DNA of 64,000 bases, taken from the NCBI GenBank assembly GCA_016715465.1, contig JADKAA010000029.1, forward strand, positions 1,674,001 through 1,738,000, in the 5' to 3' direction. Below the pieces are notes generated by a model. The model searched no databases. It was not told the origin of the DNA and worked only from the letters and a program-made list of their open reading frames with translations. The position numbers and the translations under genes were made by a program. Positions 56,760-64,000 of the stretch are shown here, in pieces; within the stretch, counting starts at the first letter, position 1, and each line of letters opens with the position of its first letter. Source of the DNA: Saprospiraceae bacterium. Its GTDB lineage: Bacteria > Bacteroidota > Bacteroidia > Chitinophagales > Saprospiraceae.

Positions 56760-57344
56760 GGGGCAATACGCCTGCGGCTTCCATTAATGCTAAAAGTTAA
56801 CTTTTGTTGACAAGAACATTTTAAGATTTACAATGAAATTCGTTGTTGCCACTCGCAGTGCTCGTGGTTCCCTTACTAAAATGACCTGTCAGTCATTTTT
56901 TTGCTACGCAAACCGTGCGGTCATGGCTTAGTTCAATACGCTTTGCTTAGGGCAATACGCCTTACGGCTTATAGCAATACGCTTTGCTTAGGGCAATACG
57001 GCTTTGCCTTAGGCCAATGCGTTATGCTTAGACAAATGCGGCTTACTCCTTATGGCAATACGCTTTGCTTAGGGCAATACGGCTTACGCCTTATGGCAAT
57101 ACACCTGCGGCTTAGGGCAATACGGCTCTGCCTTAGGGCAATACGCTTTGCTTAGGCCAACACGCCTGCGGCCTAGGGCAATACGCTTTAATTTAACTTA
57201 CTTGTCTGCGTTTATCCGCGAAATCTGCGGGAGAAAAGAAAAAAGGTGCTTTTATTTCCCGCAGATTTCGCGGATTTTCGCAAAGGGGTTTATGTAAGAA
57301 TTACCACACCACAAGAATAATATCTCCAATTCCTAAATCCTAAC
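56760..57344. repeat. Large GGCAATACG array, inverted module and 18-bp perfect inverted repeat
   Basis: An inverted copy of the 50.96-kb module (GTTGCCACTCGCAGTGCTCG, AAAATGACCTGTCAGTCATT; 56846-56928) comes first. Then come about thirteen 18-20 base units such as GGCAATACGCTTTGCTTA and GGGCAATACGGCTTACGCCT (56924-57190). TCCGCGAAATCTGCGGGA (57215-57232) is followed 23 bases later by its exact reverse complement (57256-57273). AATTCCTAAATCCTAACTC is at 57330. No gene. Confidence 0.7.
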
Positions 57345-58196
57345 TCATAATTCATAACTCAAGTAATATCCTCCGCCGCCGGCGCCGCAGATTTTCATCA
57401 GTCCACTCCCGGTGTCGAGGCCTTTTCGCCAGCGGGCTTTGAGGTTGTCGGTGATGAGGTGGTTCATCCACTCGTACTGGAGCTCGGAAATGGCGAAGAA
57501 GGTAGCTTCAAAACCGGCATCTTCGTTGAGATATTGCTGGATGGCGAGGCTGTTAAATTCGTTGAGTTTTTCCATGGCGTGGGCAAAATGGGGATCGGAG
57601 AGGCGATCGTGGAAGTCATTGACCAGGGCTTCGGTATTTCGGCGATGACCTGAGTCGATGGTCTTAAGCTGGCTTTCAAATGCGGAGGAATGGGTTGGGC
57701 TTATTATATCGCCTCCGGAAAACAACAGGGTTTTATTGACATAACTCACCAGGGGATCTACGCCAGAGCTGCTGCCATGAAAATAAGACTCCAGTAAACC
57801 AAGAATGCCTTTGAGTTCGTGCAGGTCGGTCTGGTGGTCGGGTTGGAAATGAAAAAAGGCATCAAATAAGGCCGCTATGAGGTTGCCACTGCTGCCGAGG
57901 CCATAGCCCACCGGTACGGAAGAATGGAGATAACCCTGATCGCTTAACCAAATTTGCCATTTCTCCCGATCAAAAACCAGTCCGGGAAATTTGTGCAGGG
58001 CCTGGTCAAACTGCCTTTCGAGGGTGGGATGGGGAAAACTTTTGCCAAAAGCCCAGGTGGCGTGGTGGCTTGACAGGGGTCGCGCAAGCACATCACCCCC
58101 AAGCAGGGCGGTGTATTCACCAAAAAGCAGGAGCTTGGCAGGATAAATTTTGGATGTAGGCGGAATTTTTGACATAAAATCACTTCGAAGAACCAC
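57345..58196 (-). CDS. Mevalonate kinase-like GHMP kinase
   Basis: 283 residues (276 from the internal ATG at 58175, MSKIPPTSKIYPAKLLLFGE, which is the likelier start). Motifs: PAKLLLFGEYTALLGG, the ATP loop VPVGYGLGSSGNLIAALFDA, FHGSSSGVDPLVSYVNK with the catalytic Asp, and the C-terminal MKICGAGGGGYYLSYEL. It phosphorylates mevalonate (or a close analogue) with ATP in isoprenoid synthesis. It is rather short for the family (~300). Confidence 0.87.
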   Translation of the reverse strand: MVLRSDFMSKIPPTSKIYPAKLLLFGEYTALLGGDVLARPLSSHHATWAFGKSFPHPTLERQFDQALHKFPGLVFDREKWQIWLSDQGYLHSSVPVGYGLGSSGNLIAALFDAFFHFQPDHQTDLHELKGILGLLESYFHGSSSGVDPLVSYVNKTLLFSGGDIISPTHSSAFESQLKTIDSGHRRNTEALVNDFHDRLSDPHFAHAMEKLNEFNSLAIQQYLNEDAGFEATFFAISELQYEWMNHLITDNLKARWRKGLDTGSGLMKICGAGGGGYYLSYEL

Positions 58197-58233
58197 AAAT
58201 TTAGCTATTTTTGAGGCTAAAATTTACAGATTT

Positions 58234-58389
58234 ATGACATCTAATGGTAAAAGTTTGAGCAAATACTGGTTGTTTTTTGGCGCTTCAGTATTTGTTTGCC
58301 TGCTAAGCTTTGTGTTCGTGCCAGAATGGTGCTGGGTAACCTTCCCTTTTATCTGCACTTATTTTGTTCAGGCATTAGACTGGATGTAA
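58234..58389 (+). CDS. Small membrane protein, function unknown
   Basis: 51 residues from ATG 58234 (MTSNGKSLSKYWLFFGASVF). Two hydrophobic stretches (WLFFGASVFVCLLSFVFVP; WCWVTFPFICTYFVQAL) fill almost the whole chain. The stop is 6 bases before the DUF2147 gene, so they may be co-transcribed. No family recognised. Confidence 0.5.
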   Translation: MTSNGKSLSKYWLFFGASVFVCLLSFVFVPEWCWVTFPFICTYFVQALDWM

Positions 58390-58395
58390 TCATCG

Positions 58396-58833
58396 ATGAA
58401 ACAACTCATAAAATTTACATGCTTTGCCTTCCTGCTGTTTACAACCACCCTGGTTTATGGGCAACATAAGATTACCGGGGTGTGGAAAAACATCGATGAC
58501 GAAGACGGTAAAGAAAAATCCCACATCGAAATCTATGAATCCAAGGGCATGCTTCGTGCCCGCGTGACCAAATTGCTCGAGGGCGCTACGGTAAAAACCT
58601 GTGGCAAATGCAAAGGCAACAATAAAGACAAACCTTTAGAAGGCATGGAAATCCTTTGGGACCTCAAAAAAGTATCCGACACGGAATACGAGGAGGGCTT
58701 CATCCTCAATCCTAAAAATGGCAAGGTGTACGACTGTTTCATCTCCCTGGAGGACAAGGACAAATTAAAGGTGCGCGGCTATTTGGGCGTATCTATGTTT
58801 GGTAAGACGCAGTATTGGTATAGAGTTAGGTGA
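58396..58833 (+). CDS. DUF2147 domain exported protein
   Basis: 145 residues. The signal peptide is QLIKFTCFAFLLFTTTLVYG. The DUF2147 domain has ITGVWKNIDDEDGKEKSHIE, GKCKGNNKDKPLEGMEILWD and KVRGYLGVSMFGKTQYWYRV. It is probably a small periplasmic lipocalin-like barrel of unknown ligand. A CxxC-type pair (TCGKCKG) could bind metal or form a disulfide. It converges with the T9SS cargo gene 105 bases downstream. Confidence 0.9.
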   Translation: MKQLIKFTCFAFLLFTTTLVYGQHKITGVWKNIDDEDGKEKSHIEIYESKGMLRARVTKLLEGATVKTCGKCKGNNKDKPLEGMEILWDLKKVSDTEYEEGFILNPKNGKVYDCFISLEDKDKLKVRGYLGVSMFGKTQYWYRVR

Positions 58834-58938
58834 ATTAGGAATTAGGAGTTAGGAATTTATATGGTTATAAAATTTCCATCTTGAATTTGTTCTTCGGCTT
58901 GATCAGGCACTATAACTTTCAATTCCTATTTTCGAAAT

Positions 58939-61203
58939 CTACTCCCGGACCACTGTCAATTTTTTGCTCACTTTTTGACCTCCGATGGACAATTCAAGGA
59001 TATAATTCCCCTCTTCCATTCCCGCCATGCTGATCTTTTCCGAAGTTGGATTTGTGATGGTTTTTAGGTGTTGGCCCAGACTGTTTAAAATGTTTATTGA
59101 AGTCATTTGGTGGCCGGTGTTGTTGTAAATACTAAAATACTCATGGGTGGGAGTGGGGAATATATTTATCCGGTCTGCCAAATTAAAACCAGTGGTGGAG
59201 GACAAAACGAAATCAACACAAAGCGATGTATCTGCGCAGGCATTGGCGTCTGTGATAATCACAGCATAATTTCCATTGGCAGTGGGCGAGAATGACTGTG
59301 CAGTCGCACCTGGAATGGCAGTGCCTGTGCTACAATCAAACCATTGGTATTGAAGTCCGTCCATATCTGCCTTAAGTACATTCTGGAGCTGGGTCACGCT
59401 AAGATTTAAGGGGATAAAACTCAGGTTGAGTACTATGACACTGTCGCACCCACTGATCGAGGTGAGCGTAACCTCATATTGGCCTGGCTGGCTAAATGAC
59501 TGATTACCGATAACAATTGAATTGCCTTCACAAATGGCTTTTTCAAGGTTTGAGCGATAAGTTGGATTTACGGTCAAATCTAAACTCACTATACTGTCAC
59601 ATCCATTGCTGTTGACCAAATTTACTTCATAGGATCCCGATTGAGAAAAACTCATCGTACCTACATTTACCTCTTCACCCTGGCATATGGTGCGCTGCAA
59701 TGCAGTTGCTGAATTTGGCAATACTTCCAAAGTAAGGTGGACGATGCTGTCACAACCATTTGCATTGGTAAGCATTATTTCAAACTGTCCACTTTCTGTG
59801 AAAATTTGGTTGCCTATCATCAACTCATCTCCCTGGCATATGGCTTGCTGAAGGTCTTGTTCTACTTCAGGAAAAACAGTAAGGTTGAGAGATACGATGC
59901 TGTCGCAACCTGCCTGATTTGGCAACACTACAGTGAACTGTCCACTTTCAGAAAAGGAATTGCCTCCTACGGTAATATCCTCTCCAAAACATAGGGTCGA
60001 TTCAAGATTTATTTGTGATGAAGGCAATACAGTCAAAGAAAAATGAATGGTACTGTCACATCGGTTGACTTTTTCGACGGAAATAAAATATTCACCTGCG
60101 GTCATAAATACCTGGCCAGCCACCACAACAGAATCTCCGGCACAAATGCTGGCATTCATTTCCAGGATGGAAGGTTCACATAAATTGTTTTTATAAAATC
60201 CAATACCAGTGCCCGTACTCAACATGCGTTGAGGCGCAAAAAGATCCAGGTCACCATCTGCGTCGATGTCAACCAGGGAGTGTGCAAATATTGCTTCAAG
60301 ACGATTGGCCTTAGGCAAGCCAAATGGATTATTCAACCTATTTTGAAAAAATGGTTTCCCATTAGGCTGCGGTATATTTTCGTGAAAGGTAAAAACTTCA
60401 AAAGTATCCATTTGGGTTAATGCAAGCACATCTATGTCGAGGTCATTGTCAATATCCCCAGTAATGGAGAGTGTCGGCAAACTATCCGTGCTTAATCCAT
60501 ATGGATCCGGAAACCAGCCATTAAATACAGGCTCTAATTTTGTTCCTTCATTCTTTGCATATTGATAACTGTAAAACATGTCCGTTCTATATGTAATTGG
60601 AGACTCTTCTGTATGGAAACCGCACATGAGCAAATCCATGTCGCCATCCATGTCCAAATCAGTCATTTCGGGAATAAAAATACTGCCCCGAACAAAATAA
60701 TCCAATTGCAATGTGTCCGAATCATTGATTTCAAAATGACTGTTACCGCTGGAGGGTATTTTTTTATAATATTGTGGTTTTAGGTTGAATGACGAGTCAA
60801 AGGCGCAACACACGATAAAATCCAAAAGACCATCATGATTAAGGTCACCTATTGATGGTATAAAATATCCATCAGGATATGGAAAATTTTGCATATAAGA
60901 TTGTCTTGGCGCAAAAACAGGATTGTATTTGGATCCGATATTTTCCTGCACATCAAGAAAATATGTAATTGATTTATATGTTAGTTGGGCAGCTTTATCC
61001 ACACTGTCAATACCAGCCATTAAGACATCCTTATCTCCATCTCCATCTATATCGTTAAAAAGCAATTTCATCACAGTGCGCGATGAGTCCTGCATTTGGT
61101 ATTGCAAACCAAAAGGGTTATTGGCAAAAAAACTAAATTGCTGTCCCCGGAGAGATTGGTTTGATATTAAGCTAATAAATATAAATATGTAGGTTATTTT
61201 CAT
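58939..61203 (-). CDS. FG-GAP/VCBS-repeat T9SS type A cargo protein
   Basis: 754 residues. After a signal peptide (YIFIFISLISNQSLRGQQ) come Ca2+-loop FG-GAP/VCBS repeats (LFNDIDGDGDKDVLMAG, DLNHDGLLDFIVC, DLDMDGDMDLLMCG, DIDNDLDIDVLAL, DIDADGDLDLFAP). Then follow five tandem ~60-residue modules with C(Q/E/F)G(D/E) ... GCDSIVSLNLTV. The C-terminal 70 residues form a type A sorting domain (INIFPTPTHEYFSIYNN, GNYILELSIGGQKVSKKLTV). It is exported by T9SS and surface-attached. The last ~390 bases are nearly identical to the gene at 63610-64000. Confidence 0.9.
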   Translation of the reverse strand: MKITYIFIFISLISNQSLRGQQFSFFANNPFGLQYQMQDSSRTVMKLLFNDIDGDGDKDVLMAGIDSVDKAAQLTYKSITYFLDVQENIGSKYNPVFAPRQSYMQNFPYPDGYFIPSIGDLNHDGLLDFIVCCAFDSSFNLKPQYYKKIPSSGNSHFEINDSDTLQLDYFVRGSIFIPEMTDLDMDGDMDLLMCGFHTEESPITYRTDMFYSYQYAKNEGTKLEPVFNGWFPDPYGLSTDSLPTLSITGDIDNDLDIDVLALTQMDTFEVFTFHENIPQPNGKPFFQNRLNNPFGLPKANRLEAIFAHSLVDIDADGDLDLFAPQRMLSTGTGIGFYKNNLCEPSILEMNASICAGDSVVVAGQVFMTAGEYFISVEKVNRCDSTIHFSLTVLPSSQINLESTLCFGEDITVGGNSFSESGQFTVVLPNQAGCDSIVSLNLTVFPEVEQDLQQAICQGDELMIGNQIFTESGQFEIMLTNANGCDSIVHLTLEVLPNSATALQRTICQGEEVNVGTMSFSQSGSYEVNLVNSNGCDSIVSLDLTVNPTYRSNLEKAICEGNSIVIGNQSFSQPGQYEVTLTSISGCDSVIVLNLSFIPLNLSVTQLQNVLKADMDGLQYQWFDCSTGTAIPGATAQSFSPTANGNYAVIITDANACADTSLCVDFVLSSTTGFNLADRINIFPTPTHEYFSIYNNTGHQMTSINILNSLGQHLKTITNPTSEKISMAGMEEGNYILELSIGGQKVSKKLTVVRE

Positions 61204-61291
61204 TTGAACTAAAATTCTTTAGTTTAGGAATTGCACTATTTAAAGCAAATTTTTTATATTATCTTCAATCGCTTCTCATGCCATCAAGAGA

Positions 61292-62179
61292 TTAGGGTGA
61301 ACTATTAACCGGCAATAGACTTTTAACAATCCACACATATCTTAATTGAGGTAAAAATTTGTCATTACATGGAATATGCTCATCATCCCAGAAATAATAC
61401 CGCTCATCGCTGCTAAACAAGGAACGGGAATACCCTTCTTTCTCTAAGAATCCTTCGAGAACAAAATAATCACCAACAGAGGCAAATTCAATCTGAAAAT
61501 TTAGTCTTAATTCACCGTCTGCGTCCGTAACTCCATTTAAAGTGGTCAAAATATCTCTTGCCCAATAACAACTGTCAGGCACACTAGAATGCGGGAGCCG
61601 CCGCCACCTGAACACCTTACAAGAGACATTCACACCTTCCACATTTATTTGAGGGTTCGGAGACATAGTTTTTTCAGTTGACAAAAAACGCACTTCATAT
61701 TGAGCCAATACCGGTGAAAAATACTCACAATCTTGACGCCAATCTTCCTCAGACGGAATCCGAACAGTGACAAAGAGCTTTCCTAACAATTCCTCACATG
61801 ATGTCAACAGGAAGACCAGGGCTATATACATAAAATTATAGTTTCTAATTTTAAATAGTCTGGAAGCAACCATTTTTGTCAAATTAATCAAAACTACAAC
61901 ACCCAAAATAATCATCAACCAGGATGGCAATTCAAATTCGTTAAATATCTGGATAAAAAGGATACCCATAAAAGAAACAGAGAAATTGGATTCCATAGAA
62001 TATACTGAGCAGTAATACAATACAAAAAACGAAACCGCTACCATCAAAAAGCTTCTGTTAAATACTTTCATCAGCCAAATTTTATTAGATTGAATAATTG
62101 AAAAAGCACTTCCGTCCAGGAAATTAGAATTGACGGCAAGGTACCTTGTACCTAATATTGGTGAAAATACATGTAACAT
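61292..62179 (-). CDS. Putative lipoprotein or membrane protein, start uncertain
   Basis: 295 residues in the full frame. The first ~100 residues contain three hydrophobic stretches (FLMVAVSFFVLYYCSVY, FMGILFIQIF, WLMIILGVVVLINL). A second possible start at 61873 or 61831 gives a lipoprotein signal (MYIALVFLLTSCEELLG, lipobox TSC) and a compact mature domain with Cys pairs (DCEYF, VSCKVFRWRR, DSCYWARD). No family recognised. It lies between a T9SS cargo gene and an IS30 remnant. Confidence 0.55.
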   Translation of the reverse strand: MLHVFSPILGTRYLAVNSNFLDGSAFSIIQSNKIWLMKVFNRSFLMVAVSFFVLYYCSVYSMESNFSVSFMGILFIQIFNEFELPSWLMIILGVVVLINLTKMVASRLFKIRNYNFMYIALVFLLTSCEELLGKLFVTVRIPSEEDWRQDCEYFSPVLAQYEVRFLSTEKTMSPNPQINVEGVNVSCKVFRWRRLPHSSVPDSCYWARDILTTLNGVTDADGELRLNFQIEFASVGDYFVLEGFLEKEGYSRSLFSSDERYYFWDDEHIPCNDKFLPQLRYVWIVKSLLPVNSSP

Positions 62180-62284
62180 AATTATAAAAAAATAGGACTA
62201 TAGTCCTAGTTCAAGCTTTGCAACTGAATTTAAACCCAAATTATGACATGGCGCATCTATCCAAGCTGAACATCAGTGACATTA

Positions 62285-63314
62285 ATGACTCTGAAATATG
62301 ATCTTTGTTATTACACTTTGGATAGATTCAGCAGATTTATTCCTGAATTCAAGCTGCAAATGCAACTTTCTTGTTAAAAAAATAAATTCCTCATTTGGGG
62401 TTCTATATCCCAGTCTTTTTCTAGGTCGGTTGTTTAACATTTTTCTACGTATTTTACTTCACTCCATGTTAAAGATTCAAAATTAGTCTTTTTAGGGAAG
62501 TATTGTCTGATCAATCCATTCAAATTTTCATTTGATCCTCTTTGCCAACTCGAATATGGATCGGCAAAGTAAAACTGTACCCTCTAGTTTTTCTTCTATC
62601 ATTTTAAATTTTGCAAATTCCTTACCGTTGTCTGATGTTATTGTGTGTATCATCTTCTTATAAGGTTCCAAGGCTTTGATTATTATTTTGGCCACCTTCA
62701 TTGAGTCTTTTGTCTTGGTTAATTTAATCCACTAAGGCCAGACCTACGGTCATTGATGGTTATTAATGCACCCTTGTGTTTTTCTCCAATAATCAAATCA
62801 ACTTCAAGGTCTCCTACTCTTGTGTACTCTTCTACTATTTTAGGCCTTTCAGCTATACCTTTGGTATCCTGAATTTTACCACGATTATCTGGAAGTGCAC
62901 ACCTTTTTTTCTTCCTCTTCTTTCTTCTTAAGTGAGTATGTAACTGACCCCCTTTTTCTATCAAGTGCTATGTATTTATAAATCGTCTCAGGACTAACAA
63001 GATCTAGCCCCTCGGAATTAGGCCTGTTACTAATCTGTTCTGGGCTCCATTGATCCTCAATTTTCTTTTCAATGTACTCCTTAACAGGTTCTGTAAGTTT
63101 GACCCTTTTGGGCTTGCTATGTAGCCTGCTTTGATACTTTTTGTGCGCTAATTCAGGCTTATATTTCCCGGTTCTCTGATCACAATTACGCATAATTTCT
63201 CTGCTAACAACCGATTTGTCTTTGCCAATCGCTATTCCAATCTCATCCAACTTTTTTATTCTTTGACAGCATTCTTGAAATTACATATCTTTGTTCTAAG
63301 GTTACATGACTCAT
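62285..63314 (-). pseudogene. IS30-family transposase, degenerate
   Basis: At least five frameshifts. The pieces read in order MSHVTLEQRYVISRML (ATG 63314); LDEIGIAIGKDKSVVSREIM, the helix-turn-helix; DQWSPEQISNRPNSEGLDLV; RVGDLEVDLIIGEKHKGALI with the first catalytic Asp; MIHTITSDNGKEFAKFKMIE with the second Asp; FYFADPYSSWQRGSNENLNG with the catalytic Glu; and MLNNRPRKRLGYRTPNEEF. All DDE residues are recognisable but in different frames, so the protein is not made. Many shifts lie in A runs. Confidence 0.88.
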
Positions 63315-63454
63315 ATATACATCTTTTGGACGAGGGACAATATAAGACAAGTATTCCATTCAGAAGAGAGGGGGAGCCTTCCCTCTTTCTTTTGAAAAAA
63401 TATTATCTCGTTATTGTCTACCTCAAAAGTTGCATTTGTGACTTGAATCTACAA
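62341..63454 (-). mobile_element. IS30-family insertion sequence remnant with terminal inverted repeats
   Basis: The right end TCCTGAATTCAAGCTGCAAA then TGCAACTTT (62341-62369) and the left end AAAAGTTGCATTTGTGACTT then GAATCTACAA (63425-63454) are imperfect inverted repeats. They share GCAAATGCAACTTT-type text and TTCAAG. The span of ~1.1 kb fits IS30. No clear target duplication was found by eye. The transposase inside is broken. Confidence 0.75.
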
Positions 63455-63609
63455 TTTGATTGATATGCCACATTTAATAATATTTCTAGAATTTCATATT
63501 GTGCTTCAGAAAATAGGGTATTACATACCAATCCACCTCATAAAACGGCTTAACCCATAAACTTCGTCGCCCGATGGCAACAAAACTTACACACTCCCAA
63601 TTTCGATAT

Positions 63610-64000
63610 TTACTCCCTGACCACCGCCAATTTTTTGATTACTTTTTGACCACCGACTGTCAATTCAAGGATATAATTGCCTGCTTCCATTCCTGCCATG
63701 CTAATCTTTTCTGAAGATGGATTTGTGATGGTTTTTAGGTGTTGGCCCAGACTGTTTAAAATGTTTATTGAAGTCATTTGGTGGCCGGTGTTGTTGTAAA
63801 TACTAAAATACTCATGGGTGGGATTGGGGAAAATATTTACCCGATCTGCCATATTAAAACCAGTGGTGGAAGACAAAACAAATTCAAGGCATAACGAGGT
63901 ATCTGTGCAGGCATTCGTGTCTGTGATAATCACAGCATAATTTCCATTGGCAGTGGGGGAGAATGACTGTGCAGTCGCACCTGGAATGGCAGTTCCTGTG
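63610..64000 (-). CDS. 3' part of a second T9SS type A cargo gene (5' part outside window)
   Basis: The frame is open to the window edge. It encodes ATAQSFSPTANGNYAVIITD, NIFPNPTHEYFSIYNNTGHQ and a final GNYILELTVGGQKVIKKLAV, i.e. the type A sorting domain. It matches the end of the gene at 58939-61203 almost base for base over ~390 bases, with only scattered substitutions, so it is a recent duplicate or a gene-conversion partner. Stop at 63610. Confidence 0.88.
   Translation of the reverse strand, partial: TGTAIPGATAQSFSPTANGNYAVIITDTNACTDTSLCLEFVLSSTTGFNMADRVNIFPNPTHEYFSIYNNTGHQMTSINILNSLGQHLKTITNPSSEKISMAGMEAGNYILELTVGGQKVIKKLAVVRE

Noticed and set aside
56924..57190. Array that at first looks like a CRISPR
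   Set aside because: Units are 18-20 bases in direct tandem with no unique spacers and much unit-to-unit variation; no cas gene in the window.
62298..62486. 62-residue plus-strand frame over the IS30 3' end
   Set aside because: Antisense to transposase text and inside the inverted-repeat end of the element.

Overview
The window looks like a chromosomal segment of a Bacteroidota bacterium, most likely a Saprospiraceae-type member (inference). The supporting signs are type IX secretion (T9SS) cargo with type A and gliding-type C-terminal sorting domains, a PorP/SprF protein, a two-domain M16 peptidase, GYDIA-type and mevalonate-kinase-type GHMP kinases, an rpsU promoter of the TTG / TAnnTTTG kind, and almost no Shine-Dalgarno sequences. 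No rRNA, tRNA or CRISPR array is visible.

Layout. (1) 0-3.4 kb, housekeeping: a partial TonB-dependent receptor with an N-terminal heavy-metal domain, a Cys-rich exported protein, an ECF sigma / anti-sigma pair, rpsU and a hemolysin III (TrhA) protein. (2) 3.4-9.9 kb, an accessory hot spot: a VapC-type and a HigBA-type toxin-antitoxin pair, a frameshifted SLOG-like gene, an unknown small gene pair and a SEC-C protein. These are separated by dispersed structured intergenic repeats, including three copies of a ~200-bp element. (3) 9.97-16.6 kb: a PorP/SprF protein translationally overlapping a 1814-residue PKD adhesin. (4) 16.6-18.5 kb: a second broken SLOG copy beside a PD-(D/E)XK nuclease-like gene. 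(5) 18.5-33.4 kb, an AT-rich minus-strand island. In transcription order it holds an FHA adaptor, a membrane Ser/Thr kinase, a membrane PP2C phosphatase, an FHA-TM-trypsin protease, a TM protein, a T9SS-sorted Ig-like protein, an outer-membrane barrel, an SH3-like/vWA-like protein, an ABC ATPase, an FtsX-like permease and a lipoprotein. Many of its genes carry frameshifts or in-frame stops. (6) 35.1-50.8 kb, a GC-richer energy cluster: KorAB (2-oxoacid:ferredoxin oxidoreductase), a PFOR-domain-VI-like protein with a ferredoxin tail, RnfB, a 1271-residue PFOR-like protein, RnfC-D-G-E-A, a small Cys-rich TM protein, and convergent ApbE. (7) 51-58.8 kb: MurQ, two GHMP kinases, an M16 peptidase and a DUF2147 protein, again with repeat-filled gaps. 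(8) 58.9-64 kb: a T9SS cargo protein, a degenerate IS30-family element, and the near-identical 3' end of a second T9SS cargo gene.

Two systems deserve most attention. The first is the KorAB-Rnf locus. Both large extra proteins look like PFOR relatives whose thiamine-diphosphate site is lost, which suggests electron-transfer or docking subunits that couple a 2-oxoacid oxidoreductase to Rnf. The second is the FHA/kinase/phosphatase/protease/vWA/ABC island, which reads as a cell-envelope phosphosignalling system tied to T9SS-exported and outer-membrane proteins.

Several lesions sit in short homopolymers (for example the T6 run at 39138-39143 inside an otherwise intact operon), so part of the apparent gene breakage may be assembly error and not biology.
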